From Alphaproteobacteria bacterium (GTDB lineage: Bacteria > Pseudomonadota > Alphaproteobacteria > UBA6615), in assembly GCA_011087645.1 (NCBI GenBank), contig JAALLF010000017.1:1-64000 (forward strand): a stretch of DNA of 64,000 nucleotides, read 5' to 3'. Below are positions 23,865 to 32,773 of this stretch, piece by piece. The first letter of the stretch is position 1. The number at the start of each line of letters is the position of its first letter. Made by a program: the position numbers and the translations under genes. The notes below the pieces were generated by a model. The model searched no databases. It worked only from the letters and a program-made list of their open reading frames with translations, and was not told the DNA's origin.

Positions 23865-26188
23865 CCGCTGTTCAGCGCCGTCCACACTTTATCGGGCGTC
23901 GCCGGCATATCCATTTCGGTGATGCCGCGTGCCGACAGCGCGTCCAATATGGCGTTCATGGCGGCGGGCAGCGCGCCGGTGGTGCCGGCCTCGCCGGCGC
24001 CCTTCGCGCCAATCGGGTTTGTCGTGCACGGCACTGAGTGGAAACCGAGCTTCATCGACGGTAGATCGTCGGCCCGCGGCATCATGTAATCCATGAAAGA
24101 TCCGGCCAGAAGCTGGCCGTCCTCGTCGTAAATGGCATGCTCACCGAGCACTTGGCCCAGGCCTTGCGCGACGCCGCCATGGACCTGGCCGTGCACGATC
24201 ATCGGGTTAATCACGGTGCCGCAATCGTCGACCGCGGTATAGCCGGCCACGTCGATCACCCCGGTGTCCGGGTCGATCTCGACTTCGCAGACATGGCAGC
24301 CATTGGGATAGGTCTGTTCCGGCGAGACGAAATCCTCTTCCGAATTCAGGCTATCGGGAAGATCGGCCGGCAACGCGCCGAGGGTCTTCACCTGGGCGGC
24401 CAGATCAAAAATATCGATTTCCCGGTCAGTGCCGGCGACCCGGAACTTGGCCCCGGCATACTCGATATCGGCTTCCGCGGCTTCGAGAACATGGCCGGCC
24501 AATTTACGGCCCTTGTCGATCACGGCGTCGGCGGTGACCGAAATGGCGCCGCTGGCCAGCGCGGCCGAGCGCGAGGCAACCGACGCGAAGCCGGTGCCTG
24601 GCGTGTTGTCGCTATCACCCTCGACGATGCGCACCCGCTCGAACGGCACGTCGAGACGGTCGGCGACTACTTGGGCGAAGGAGGTGGCGTGACCCTGGCC
24701 GTTCGACTGGACCGCCAGAATGGCCTCGACCGCGCCATCGTCGGCGAATTCAATCTTTGCGCCCTCTTCCAAAAAGCCGCCGGCGGTCTCGACGAAACAC
24801 GCCATGCCCATGCCGCGCAACTTGCCGCGTGTTTCGGACTCGGCACGGCGAGCCGCGAAGCTGTTCCAGTTGGCGAGTTCCAACGCCTTATCCATCGCCG
24901 CCTCAAACTCGCCGCTGTCATAGGTTTGCGCGATCGAGGTGGTGTAGGGCATAGCAGCGGGGTCGATAAAATTGCGCCGCCGCAGCTCGATGCGGTCGAG
25001 GCCCATTTCGCGCGCCGCCTTGTCCATCAGCCGCTCCAGCATATAGGCGGCTTCCGGCCGGCCGGCGCCGCGATAAGGGCCGATCGGGACGTTATTAGTC
25101 AGCACGCAGCGCACGCGGAAATGCAGCGCCGGATTGTCGTAACACCCGGTCAGGCAGTTGCAGACATTGCGAGTGGCCGCGGCGGGGCCGTGCGACGATA
25201 GATAACCGCCCATCGCCGCCACCATATCGACGCGCATGGCGACGATCTTGCCGTCAGCATCGAATGCCAGTTCGCCGTTCATCACCCCGTCGCGCGCCTG
25301 GTTGTCGCCGAGAAACGATTCCGAGCGGGTGCCCTGCCATTTGACCGGACGGCCGAGCGCCTTGGCGGCGAACAGGCACGCGACATATTCGGGATACGCC
25401 TGGGTCTTCATGCCGAAGCCGCCGCCCACATCGTGGGTCACCACGTGCATTTTCTCAGGCGGCACCTGGAAGATGGATTCCGCCAACATGCGGCGCATGG
25501 CGTTGACGCCTTGTGAGCCGGAAAACAACTCGTAGCGCTCTTCGGTGGCATTCCAACTTGCCGTTGCGCTGCGCGGCTCCATCGAGGCAGCGACGATGCG
25601 GTTGGTTTTCAGCCGTAGCCGGGTGACGTGAGCCGCTTGCAGGATAGCGGCGTCGGCGCGCTCGGCGTCGCCGATGCGGAAATCGAGGCAGACATTGTTG
25701 GGCATATTATCCCATAGCTGGGGCGCACCATCGGCGACGGCCGCTTCCACATCGACGATTGTCGGCAGCGTATCGAAATCGAATTCGACCAGTTCGACCG
25801 CGTCCGCTGCCTGCCCGGCGGTTTCGGCGATGACCATGGCGACGATCTCGCCGACATGGCGGACCTTGCCCACCGCGATTGCCGGCCGCGACGTCAGCTT
25901 CATGGGCGAGCCGTCATGGTTGGCGAACGGCGTCATGTTGGGAATATCACCGATGCCGGCGGCCCGTAGATCATCACCAGTAAACGCGCCGACCACCCCC
26001 GGCGCGGATTTGGCGGCGCTCAGACCGACCGATTGGATGGCGGCGTGGGCGACCGGCGAGCGCAGGAACGCCACATAGGTCTGTTCGTCGAATTGGGCGT
26101 CATCGCTGTAATTGCCGGCGCCGGTGATCAGGTTCTGATCCTCGCGGCGCAGCACATGTTGGGAAATTCCGAAGCTTCCGGACGACAT
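23861..26188 (-). CDS. Molybdopterin-binding large subunit, CoxL form II type (copy 3)
   Basis: A 775-residue paralogue of the gene at 14802. The form II loop is GPYRGAGRPEA (Tyr372-Arg373) and the catalytic glutamate lies in GAKGAGEAGTTGAL near residue 733. HDVGGGFGMKTQAYPEY belongs to the molybdopterin-binding region. FAD and iron-sulfur subunits are again missing from the neighbourhood. The ATG at 26188 is used because the upstream extension (to 26245) is AT-rich and unlike the family. It is divergent from the amidohydrolase pair, sharing a 231-base upstream region. Confidence 0.9.
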   Translation of the reverse strand: MSSGSFGISQHVLRREDQNLITGAGNYSDDAQFDEQTYVAFLRSPVAHAAIQSVGLSAAKSAPGVVGAFTGDDLRAAGIGDIPNMTPFANHDGSPMKLTSRPAIAVGKVRHVGEIVAMVIAETAGQAADAVELVEFDFDTLPTIVDVEAAVADGAPQLWDNMPNNVCLDFRIGDAERADAAILQAAHVTRLRLKTNRIVAASMEPRSATASWNATEERYELFSGSQGVNAMRRMLAESIFQVPPEKMHVVTHDVGGGFGMKTQAYPEYVACLFAAKALGRPVKWQGTRSESFLGDNQARDGVMNGELAFDADGKIVAMRVDMVAAMGGYLSSHGPAAATRNVCNCLTGCYDNPALHFRVRCVLTNNVPIGPYRGAGRPEAAYMLERLMDKAAREMGLDRIELRRRNFIDPAAMPYTTSIAQTYDSGEFEAAMDKALELANWNSFAARRAESETRGKLRGMGMACFVETAGGFLEEGAKIEFADDGAVEAILAVQSNGQGHATSFAQVVADRLDVPFERVRIVEGDSDNTPGTGFASVASRSAALASGAISVTADAVIDKGRKLAGHVLEAAEADIEYAGAKFRVAGTDREIDIFDLAAQVKTLGALPADLPDSLNSEEDFVSPEQTYPNGCHVCEVEIDPDTGVIDVAGYTAVDDCGTVINPMIVHGQVHGGVAQGLGQVLGEHAIYDEDGQLLAGSFMDYMMPRADDLPSMKLGFHSVPCTTNPIGAKGAGEAGTTGALPAAMNAILDALSARGITEMDMPATPDKVWTALNSG

Positions 26189-26419
26189 CGTGCGCGCTCT
26201 CCAAATGAAATGAGTATTATTATTCTTGGTTGCGGAATTTAGCATGGCCCGCGCGGGAGTCGAGGGGCCCGGCCGACATCGAGGGCGGTATCGAAAGCGG
26301 AGTCGAAACCTGTGGCATTGCAGGCGCTGTTCGACCTATATAAATGCTGCTTTTCGGCGGCGTGCTCCATGCCACCAGTAATAAAACAAGAATCTAGATT
26401 TTAGGGTCGAGGAAACGTC

Positions 26420-27490
26420 ATGCTGTTCAAGTGCGCTCACCATGCCCCGGAGACGGGCACCGCCGGCCATCGGGTCTCGATCGGAGATGCCAAAGTCCGA
26501 TCGGTTGATATCCATTGCCATCTGCACGTGCCCGAGGTCGATGCCATGGTGAAGGACGTCTTCGACCTGAAGACCGAGCCGTTGATGTGGCACGCCACCG
26601 AGGAAACTCGCGCCTATCAACGCCAACACACCCAGGACATCATGCCGATGGCGACCGACGTCGATGTGCGCTTGTCCCACATGGACGCGGCCGGGGTCGA
26701 CATTCAGGCGGTCTCCACGGCGCCGAACCATTATTGCTACTGGGCCGAGCCCGATCTGGGCCGCGACGTGGCGCAGACGGTCAACAACGAGCTGGCCGAA
26801 ATGGTCGCTGGTCATCCCGACCGCTTTGTAGCTCTGGGTACGGTGCCCCTGCAAAACCCGGAAATGGCGGTGGCCGAGCTGGAACGTTGCGTTGGCGAGC
26901 TGGGTATGCGCGGCGTGGAAATCTCGACCGATGTGTGCGGTACCGAGTTGTCGCGCTCTGGCCTCGATAAATTTTTCGCCCGGGTCGAGGAACTTGGCGT
27001 GGTGATCTTCATGCACCCGGCGGGCTTTAGCGAAAGTGCGCGCTTCGCCGACCATTATTTTTCCAACATCATTGCCAACCCGCTGGCCACAACCACCGCC
27101 GTCCACTATCTGATTTTCGACGGCGTGATGGACCGCCATCCGGGCTTGAAAATCTGTGTCGCCCATGGCGGTGGCTTCCTGGGCGCCTATTCGGGTCGCA
27201 TCGATCACGCACATCCGTTGCGCCCCGACATGCAACGCCACCTGCCCAAGGGCAAGGTGCCGACCGACTATCTCAAGCGGTTTTATTTCGACACGGTCGT
27301 TTTCACCGACCATCAGCTGGAATATCTGGTGAAGGTGTTCGGCGCCGACCATATCGTCATGGGAACCGACTATCCCTACGACATGGCCGAGGTCGATCCG
27401 ATTGGCCACGTCAACGGCGCCGATCTCAGCGACGACCAGAAGGCCCAAATCATCGGCGGCAATGCCGCCCAACTACTCGGACTAGACTAA
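26420..27490 (+). CDS. ACMSD-like amidohydrolase (tandem copy 1)
   Basis: A 356-residue metal-dependent hydrolase or decarboxylase of the amidohydrolase superfamily. The metal ligands are visible: His-x-His in DIHCHLHVPE, His in VIFMHPAGFS, His in CVAHGGGFLGAYSGR and the catalytic Asp in MGTDYPYDMAE. The closest named type is 2-amino-3-carboxymuconate semialdehyde decarboxylase. Relatives also decarboxylate aromatic acids, so the substrate stays open. A GAGGAAAC ribosome binding site precedes the ATG. It is followed 49 bases later by a paralogue. Confidence 0.88.
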   Translation: MLFKCAHHAPETGTAGHRVSIGDAKVRSVDIHCHLHVPEVDAMVKDVFDLKTEPLMWHATEETRAYQRQHTQDIMPMATDVDVRLSHMDAAGVDIQAVSTAPNHYCYWAEPDLGRDVAQTVNNELAEMVAGHPDRFVALGTVPLQNPEMAVAELERCVGELGMRGVEISTDVCGTELSRSGLDKFFARVEELGVVIFMHPAGFSESARFADHYFSNIIANPLATTTAVHYLIFDGVMDRHPGLKICVAHGGGFLGAYSGRIDHAHPLRPDMQRHLPKGKVPTDYLKRFYFDTVVFTDHQLEYLVKVFGADHIVMGTDYPYDMAEVDPIGHVNGADLSDDQKAQIIGGNAAQLLGLD

Positions 27491-27539
27491 CTTCAAACCG
27501 GCGCTGACAGCCGGAAACAGCAAACCCAGGGGGAAGACC

Positions 27540-28622
27540 ATGTTTTTCAAATGCGCCACCCATGCGCCGGCCAGCGACCACGGCCACGCCGAAACCGTCG
27601 CCAACGGCAACAAGCATTTCACCGTCGATATTCACTGCCACGTCCACGTGCCTGACGCCGACGCCATGCTGGCCGACCCGTCGGTGGCCGATCAGGCCAA
27701 GCTCTACAAAGAGGCCAACGCGCTGACCGGCGAGATCAACCGCAACCAACACCAGACCATCCTGGACAAGCTGACCGAGCCGGAGGTGCGCATCGCCGAC
27801 ATGGATGCCTGCGGCATCGATGTGCAGGCGCTGTCGCCGTCGCCGTTCCACTACAACTACCAGTACCCAGCCGAGTTCGCCCGCGATACCTCGAAAGTGG
27901 TCAACGACCGCATCGCCGAAGTGGTCGCCGGCAACCCCGACCGTTTCGTCGGCCTATGCACCGCGCCGCTGCAGGACGCCGACATGGCGGTCGCCGAGCT
28001 TGAGCGTTGCGTGAAGGAGCACGGCACCCGCGGGGTTGAGATTTCCACCAACGTGAACGGTCAGGACCTGACCCGCGCCGGGCTCGAGAAGTTCTTCGCA
28101 AAGGTCGAAGAGCTCGACGTGATGATTTTCATGCATCCCATCGGCACCAGCTTTAAGGAGCGCATGAGCGACCATTATTTCCGCAACACTATCGGGCATC
28201 CGCTGGAATCGGCGCTGGCCGTGGGTCATCTGGTGTTCGACGGCTATCTGGAAAAATTCCCGGGCATAAAGATCTGCATCGCCCATGGCGGCGGCTATGT
28301 GCCGACCTATTCCGGCCGCTTCGACCACCCCTATCATCTGCGCGACGATTGCCGTCAGGTGATCTCCAAGCCGCCGAGCCACTATGTGAAGAAGCTCTAC
28401 TTCGACACGGTCGTCTTCACCGACCACCAACTGCGCTATCTGGTCGACACCTGGGGCGCCGACCATATCGTCATGGGCACCGACTATCCCTACGACATGG
28501 CCGAACCCGACCCGGTCGGCTTCGTCGACGGCACGTCAGGGCTGAGTGATGACCAGAAAGCCACGGTGATGGGCGGGAATGCGGCGCGGCTGTTGAACCT
28601 GGAAGTTCCGGCGAAGGGTTAG
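27540..28622 (+). CDS. ACMSD-like amidohydrolase (tandem copy 2)
   Basis: A 360-residue paralogue of the preceding gene. It carries the same set of ligands (DIHCHVHVPD, FMHPIGTS, CIAHGGGYVPTYSGR, MGTDYPYDMAE) plus a roughly 15-residue insertion near residue 55. Long stretches such as KLYFDTVVFTDHQLRYLV match copy 1 closely, which points to gene duplication. A strong GGGGGAAG ribosome binding site precedes the ATG. The pair probably forms one operon with two related substrates or a heteromeric enzyme. Confidence 0.88.
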   Translation: MFFKCATHAPASDHGHAETVANGNKHFTVDIHCHVHVPDADAMLADPSVADQAKLYKEANALTGEINRNQHQTILDKLTEPEVRIADMDACGIDVQALSPSPFHYNYQYPAEFARDTSKVVNDRIAEVVAGNPDRFVGLCTAPLQDADMAVAELERCVKEHGTRGVEISTNVNGQDLTRAGLEKFFAKVEELDVMIFMHPIGTSFKERMSDHYFRNTIGHPLESALAVGHLVFDGYLEKFPGIKICIAHGGGYVPTYSGRFDHPYHLRDDCRQVISKPPSHYVKKLYFDTVVFTDHQLRYLVDTWGADHIVMGTDYPYDMAEPDPVGFVDGTSGLSDDQKATVMGGNAARLLNLEVPAKG

Positions 28623-28711
28623 GGCGATACAGAAACGCACCCTGTTTCCCGCCGCTGGCATTTTCGTAGCCGGCTATCCGAAGAGAAAGCTCTGCAGAGC
28701 CGCAGATTGAG

Positions 28712-29215
28712 TTAAGCGGCGATGGCAGCAAGCCGCCGGAGTTCGAGTGCGTCCATGACCAGGCCGGCGAGGTCCCGAAGAATGTGTATATCGTCGTCAG
28801 ATAGTTCGCGCGGCTGCTGATCTATGGCGCATAGGGTCCCGATATTGTGGCCGTCAGGTGTTCTCAATGGGACGCCAATATAGAAACGAATATATGGCGG
28901 GCCCGTTACCAATGGGTTTTCACGAAACCTCGGATCATCCAAGGCGTCGGTGATAATCAGCGCGGCGTCTTGCTGAATCGCGTGGGTGCAAAACGAGATA
29001 TCCCGCGGCGTTTCGGGCGTATCGAGCCCCTGCTTTGACTTAAACCATTGTCGATTGGAATCTATAAGAGAAACAAGCACGATCGGCACATCGAGGGCGA
29101 ACTTAGCGAGACGTGTAATTCTGTCGAACGTTTCCTCAGATGGCGTATCGAGGATGCCGTAACGATGAAGGGCGGCGAGGCGTTCAGCTTCGTTAGGGTC
29201 GATTGAGTAAATCAT
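28712..29215 (-). CDS. Stand-alone GAF-domain protein
   Basis: A 167-residue protein that is almost entirely one GAF sensory domain. The opening ERLAALHRYGILDTPSEETF is the form usually found at the front of sensor kinases and diguanylate cyclases; RDISFCTHAIQ and FYIGVPLRTPDGHNIGTLC follow. No output domain is encoded. The GC content is lower than in the flanking genes. Upstream bases 29216-29514 contain no gene that can be supported. Confidence 0.85.
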   Translation of the reverse strand: MIYSIDPNEAERLAALHRYGILDTPSEETFDRITRLAKFALDVPIVLVSLIDSNRQWFKSKQGLDTPETPRDISFCTHAIQQDAALIITDALDDPRFRENPLVTGPPYIRFYIGVPLRTPDGHNIGTLCAIDQQPRELSDDDIHILRDLAGLVMDALELRRLAAIAA

Positions 29216-29514
29216 TGTCCATTTCCACGATGATACCGTTAGCCGAATAATCTGGACCAGTTCGCTAGACTGTCGATCTGTCCACTAAGTTCCGCGTGCG
29301 TCTCTTGTTGACAACAAGCATTTCAAACTCACGGTCGAAATTGTCTGAAGTTCTCGATCGGAATTAATTCCTAGAACAGACAGCGTTCCAACTTGTTTGG
29401 GAATCGTTAATATGGAGTAAACGCGAACATACCGTTCTCGGCGATGCACCTTCCAAGGTGCGAAACCGAGGATTTCGCGAAACATATGCTGAATCACGGT
29501 GCCCCGGCGAAGCC

Positions 29515-30564
29515 CTATCCCACCCCCGGCATCTCCACGCCCAGCGGGCCCACCGCTTCCGCCAGCCGGTCCCAGGTGCCTTGGGGCAGCGGGATGCCGT
29601 GCTTTTCGCGTTCGGCCAGCACCGCGTCGCCGCGCTCGCCCGGGGCATAGATTTCGTCGACTCCTTCGGCGCGGGGCAGGGCCTTCAGCGCGGCGGCCAG
29701 CGCATCGATTTCCTGGCCATATTCGTCGAGGCCGATGAAGGCGGCGATATCGATGGCGATGGCGAGGCCGTTCTGGCGGAACCCGGTCGGGTCGCCGCCG
29801 GGCCGGAGAATCTGTTCGATCAACGGGTTGGCGCCCATGATCGAGATCAGGCATTCCAGCATCAGGGAAAAGCTCGAGCCCTTGGCGCCGCCCAGCGGCA
29901 TCAGGATCGACGCCGCCTTGGGGTCGTTGGTCATGTGGCCCTGCGCGTCCAACGCCCAGCCGTCGGGGATCGCCTCGCCGGCGTCGCGCGCCTCCAGCAC
30001 CTTGCCCATGGATACCGCCGACGACGCCATGTCGAGGGTGAGCGGCGGGTGGTCGCCGCCGGGTACGGCGATGGCTAGCGGGTTGGTCGACAGCGCCGCC
30101 ACGCTGGAGCCGTGATAGGCCATCATCGGCCGCGAGGCGATCATCACCATGCCCGCCATGCCGGCCTTGGCGGCGATCTGGGCGTAATAGCCGATGGCGC
30201 CGGTGTGGGTGATGTTGCGCGCGATGCACCAGCCGATATGAACGTTGCGGGCGCGTTCGAGGGCCTCTTCCATGGCCCGCGACATGGCGACCGGTCCCGG
30301 CGCGTTATCGCAGTCGATCACCGCGATCGCCCCGGCGCGCCGGTCGACGGTGATGTTGGGCCGGGCATTGATGTTGCCGCTGGACAGGGTTTGGATATAG
30401 CGGGGAATGCGCAAGACGCCGTGGGAATCGACCCCGCGCAAGTTCGCCCAGACCAGAATATCCGCCCATAGCGCCGCATCCTCGTTGGATACATCGCAGG
30501 TGGTGAACACCCGCGCGGCGAAATCCCGCAGGGCCTCGGCTGTAACAATGATATCGCCGCTCAT
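29515..30564 (-). CDS. Ldh family (malate/L-sulfolactate type) oxidoreductase
   Basis: A 349-residue NAD(P)-dependent 2-hydroxyacid dehydrogenase of the malate/lactate/ureidoglycolate type, a fold distinct from classical lactate dehydrogenase. The conserved RGVDSHGVLRIPRY motif with its catalytic His, the NITHTGAIGYYAQ segment and STNPLAIAVP are present. The ATG at 30564 lies inside a palindromic repeat that starts at 30561, leaving only repeat sequence upstream of the start codon. Confidence 0.9.
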   Translation of the reverse strand: MSGDIIVTAEALRDFAARVFTTCDVSNEDAALWADILVWANLRGVDSHGVLRIPRYIQTLSSGNINARPNITVDRRAGAIAVIDCDNAPGPVAMSRAMEEALERARNVHIGWCIARNITHTGAIGYYAQIAAKAGMAGMVMIASRPMMAYHGSSVAALSTNPLAIAVPGGDHPPLTLDMASSAVSMGKVLEARDAGEAIPDGWALDAQGHMTNDPKAASILMPLGGAKGSSFSLMLECLISIMGANPLIEQILRPGGDPTGFRQNGLAIAIDIAAFIGLDEYGQEIDALAAALKALPRAEGVDEIYAPGERGDAVLAEREKHGIPLPQGTWDRLAEAVGPLGVEMPGVG

Positions 30565-30650
30565 CCTTCGAGACGCCCTTTCACCTCATCCTGAGGAGGG
30601 CCGCTAGGCCCATCTCGAAGGACGAGGCGAAAGGGCTCCTCAGGATGAGG
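30561..30650. repeat. Intergenic palindromic repeat, family B (copy 4)
   Basis: CTCATCCTTCGAGACG, CTCATCCTGAGGAGGG, TCTCGAAGGACGAGG and GCTCCTCAGGATGAGG lie in tandem inverted order. It overlaps the start codon of the Ldh-family gene and ends about 30 bases before the stop of the next minus-strand gene. Confidence 0.75.
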
Positions 30651-30681
30651 ATAAATTGTTGCTGTTGAATTTGTCACGGTT

Positions 30682-31704
30682 TTAAAGTTCGGCGCGGACC
30701 AGGGCGGCGCCGGCGGCGAGCGCCTTCAGCTTGCCTTGGGAGACGCTGCGCGGCAGGGGCACCATGCCGCAATTGGTACAGGGAAAAATGCGTTCCGGCG
30801 CGGTGTGCTCCAGCGCGCTGCGGATCACCGCAGCGACCTGTCCCGGGGTCTCGGCTTCCAGGGTGGTCACGTCGATGGCGCCGACCAGCACGTCCTTTTT
30901 GCCGTCGAGCAGGGCGATCACTTCGATGGGCACCCGCGACCCGGCGAATTCCAGGGACACCTGATCAATGTTGCTGGCGGCCAGCGCCGGCAGGGTTTTT
31001 TCATACTGGTCCCACACCGCGCCCAATGTCGCCTTCCAATCGAGATTGGCCTTGATCCCGTAGCCGTAGCAAATATGCACCGCCGTGGTGCAGGCGACCC
31101 CTTCGACGGCGCGGTTCAACGCCTCGACCCCCCAGGTCGGCACCGCGTCCAAATAAACGTTGAAGGCCGGCTCGTCGAATTGGATGACATTGGCGCCGGC
31201 GGCTTCGATTTCGCGCGCCTCTTGGTTCAATATATCGGCGAAGGCCATCGCCAGGGCTGGCCGGTCGTCATAATGAGCATCGGCCAGGGTGTCGACGATG
31301 GTCATCGGACCCGGCATCGTGAATTTCAGATCATGGTCGGTATGGGCGCGAGCGAAGGCCACTTCGTTGGCGTGGATTGGGCCCGAACGTTTAACTTCCG
31401 ATACCACTGTCGGGCAGTCGGCCTCGTAACGGTCGTCGCGGATGCCGATGCGCTGTTTGTTCTCGAAGTCGATGCCTTCGATTTTCTCCAAGATACCGTG
31501 GACGAAATGTTGGCGCGACTGCTCGCCGTCGGACACGATATCGATGCCTGCTTCCTCCTGGTCGCGGATCGCGAGGCGCACCGCGTCGTGCTTGGCCTCC
31601 TCCAGTTGCCCGGGATCGTCGGCGGCCCACGGCGCCCACAGCACTTCGGGCTGGGCCAACCAGGCCGGTTTCGGCAAGCTGCCGGTCACGGTGGTTTTCA
31701 ACAT
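30682..31704 (-). CDS. MetE C-terminal-like methyltransferase (cobalamin-independent type)
   Basis: A 340-residue protein matching the catalytic half of cobalamin-independent methionine synthase, opening with TTVTGSLPKPAWL. Zinc-site elements are visible as VHICYGYG and PCTNCGMVPLP, with QFDEPAFNVYLD before them. It lacks the N-terminal half of full MetE. Short homologues often act in methyl transfer or in cleavage of methyl-thioethers and related substrates. The frame is open to 31983, but the ATG at 31704 begins the homology. It is divergent from the deacetylase-like gene at 31802. Confidence 0.85.
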   Translation of the reverse strand: MLKTTVTGSLPKPAWLAQPEVLWAPWAADDPGQLEEAKHDAVRLAIRDQEEAGIDIVSDGEQSRQHFVHGILEKIEGIDFENKQRIGIRDDRYEADCPTVVSEVKRSGPIHANEVAFARAHTDHDLKFTMPGPMTIVDTLADAHYDDRPALAMAFADILNQEAREIEAAGANVIQFDEPAFNVYLDAVPTWGVEALNRAVEGVACTTAVHICYGYGIKANLDWKATLGAVWDQYEKTLPALAASNIDQVSLEFAGSRVPIEVIALLDGKKDVLVGAIDVTTLEAETPGQVAAVIRSALEHTAPERIFPCTNCGMVPLPRSVSQGKLKALAAGAALVRAEL

Positions 31705-31801
31705 TTCTCTCTCCCAGCGCTTTTGTCGGGGCTTTGCGGTCGGGCGTCGTTTGGCGTAATCAGACTGCCATAAAGCATCGTTTACGCAAGGGGGAGATAC
31801 C

Positions 31802-32638
31802 ATGAACGCAGCAAATTTGCCCGCCGGCTGGCCCGAGGGAAAACGTCTGGCCGTCTCGGTCAATATCATGTGCGAGGCGTGGACCGACGACGCCGCGCCC
31901 GGCATCGGCCCCATGGGCAATCCGTTGAAAGCCGGGGTGCTCGACACCCAGGCCCGGTCGTGGGCGGAATACGGCATGACCACGGGCGCCTACCGGCTGC
32001 TCGATATTGTCGGCGAAGCGGGCGTGCCGTGCGGCACCTATGCCAGCGGCATCATCGCCGAGAAATGGCCGGAACTGCTCAGGCGCATCGATAGCGACGG
32101 CCATTTCATCGGCGCACACGCCTGGATGCAAAACATCCTGCCGGCCTATCAGGAACGCGACGCGGAATCGGTTGATTTGAAACGTGGCGCCGACCTATTC
32201 GAAGTCGTCGTCGGCAAGCGGCCCCGCGGCTTCGCCAGTCCGCGCGGCACGCCGAGTGCGAATTCAGCCGAACTGTTGGTCGAGAACGGTTTTAAATGGC
32301 ACATCGACTACTTCAACAGTGATCTGCCCTATCTGATCGAGACCGCGAAAGGGCCGCTCGCCGCCGTGCCATTCACCATGGAGATCAACGATCTGCCGCT
32401 CTATATGCGCTTCGGCAACGCGCCGGAGGTCTATTCCGCCACACTGAAACGCATCGTCGAAAATTACGCATCCATCGGCTCGCCGCCGGCGGTGATCGAC
32501 ATCACCGCCCACGCTCATGTCTTTGGCCGACCCTACGGCGCCATCGAGATCAAGGCGGCGATCGATCTGGTGAAAGACCTCGACTGGGTGTGGATGACCA
32601 CCCATGAAGAACTGGCGGCGCTGGTCTATCCGGAGTAG
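31802..32638 (+). CDS. Polysaccharide-deacetylase-like hydrolase
   Basis: A 278-residue NodB-fold protein of the subgroup that includes allantoinase PuuE and peptidoglycan deacetylases. Segments of the family are RLAVSVNIMCEAW at the N-terminus, GHFIGAHAWMQN in the middle and FASPRGTPS. The usual strict metal-site Asp-Asp pair at the first motif is not obvious, so metal use should not be assumed. No signal peptide is seen, which favours a cytoplasmic amide substrate. A strong GGGGGAGA ribosome binding site precedes the ATG. Confidence 0.8.
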   Translation: MNAANLPAGWPEGKRLAVSVNIMCEAWTDDAAPGIGPMGNPLKAGVLDTQARSWAEYGMTTGAYRLLDIVGEAGVPCGTYASGIIAEKWPELLRRIDSDGHFIGAHAWMQNILPAYQERDAESVDLKRGADLFEVVVGKRPRGFASPRGTPSANSAELLVENGFKWHIDYFNSDLPYLIETAKGPLAAVPFTMEINDLPLYMRFGNAPEVYSATLKRIVENYASIGSPPAVIDITAHAHVFGRPYGAIEIKAAIDLVKDLDWVWMTTHEELAALVYPE

Positions 32639-32772
32639 CCCCCTCTCCCACCGGGAGAGGGTTGGGGTGAGGGGAAATAGATTTGCTGTTGTACGGCGCG
32701 TTTGAGGCCGGGACTCTTTTGTCCCCTCACCCGGCTCGCTGACGCTCGCCACCCTCTCCCCAAGGAGAGGGT
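32639..32772. repeat. Intergenic double-hairpin repeat, family A (copy 3)
   Basis: CCCCTCTCCCACCGGGAGAGG and the second hairpin CCCTCTCC/GGAGAGGG enclose CTCACCCGGCTCGCTGACGC. It fills the gap between the convergent deacetylase-like and SDR genes. Confidence 0.8.
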
Positions 32773-32773
32773 T

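Noticed and set aside
24137..25201. A 354-residue ORF antisense to the third CoxL-like gene
   Set aside because: The minus-strand protein is a complete family member; the plus-strand frame has no recognisable domain.
26336..27472. A 378-residue ORF antisense to the first amidohydrolase
   Set aside because: It is the complement of a gene with all metal ligands conserved, rich in His and Gly as expected for a shadow.
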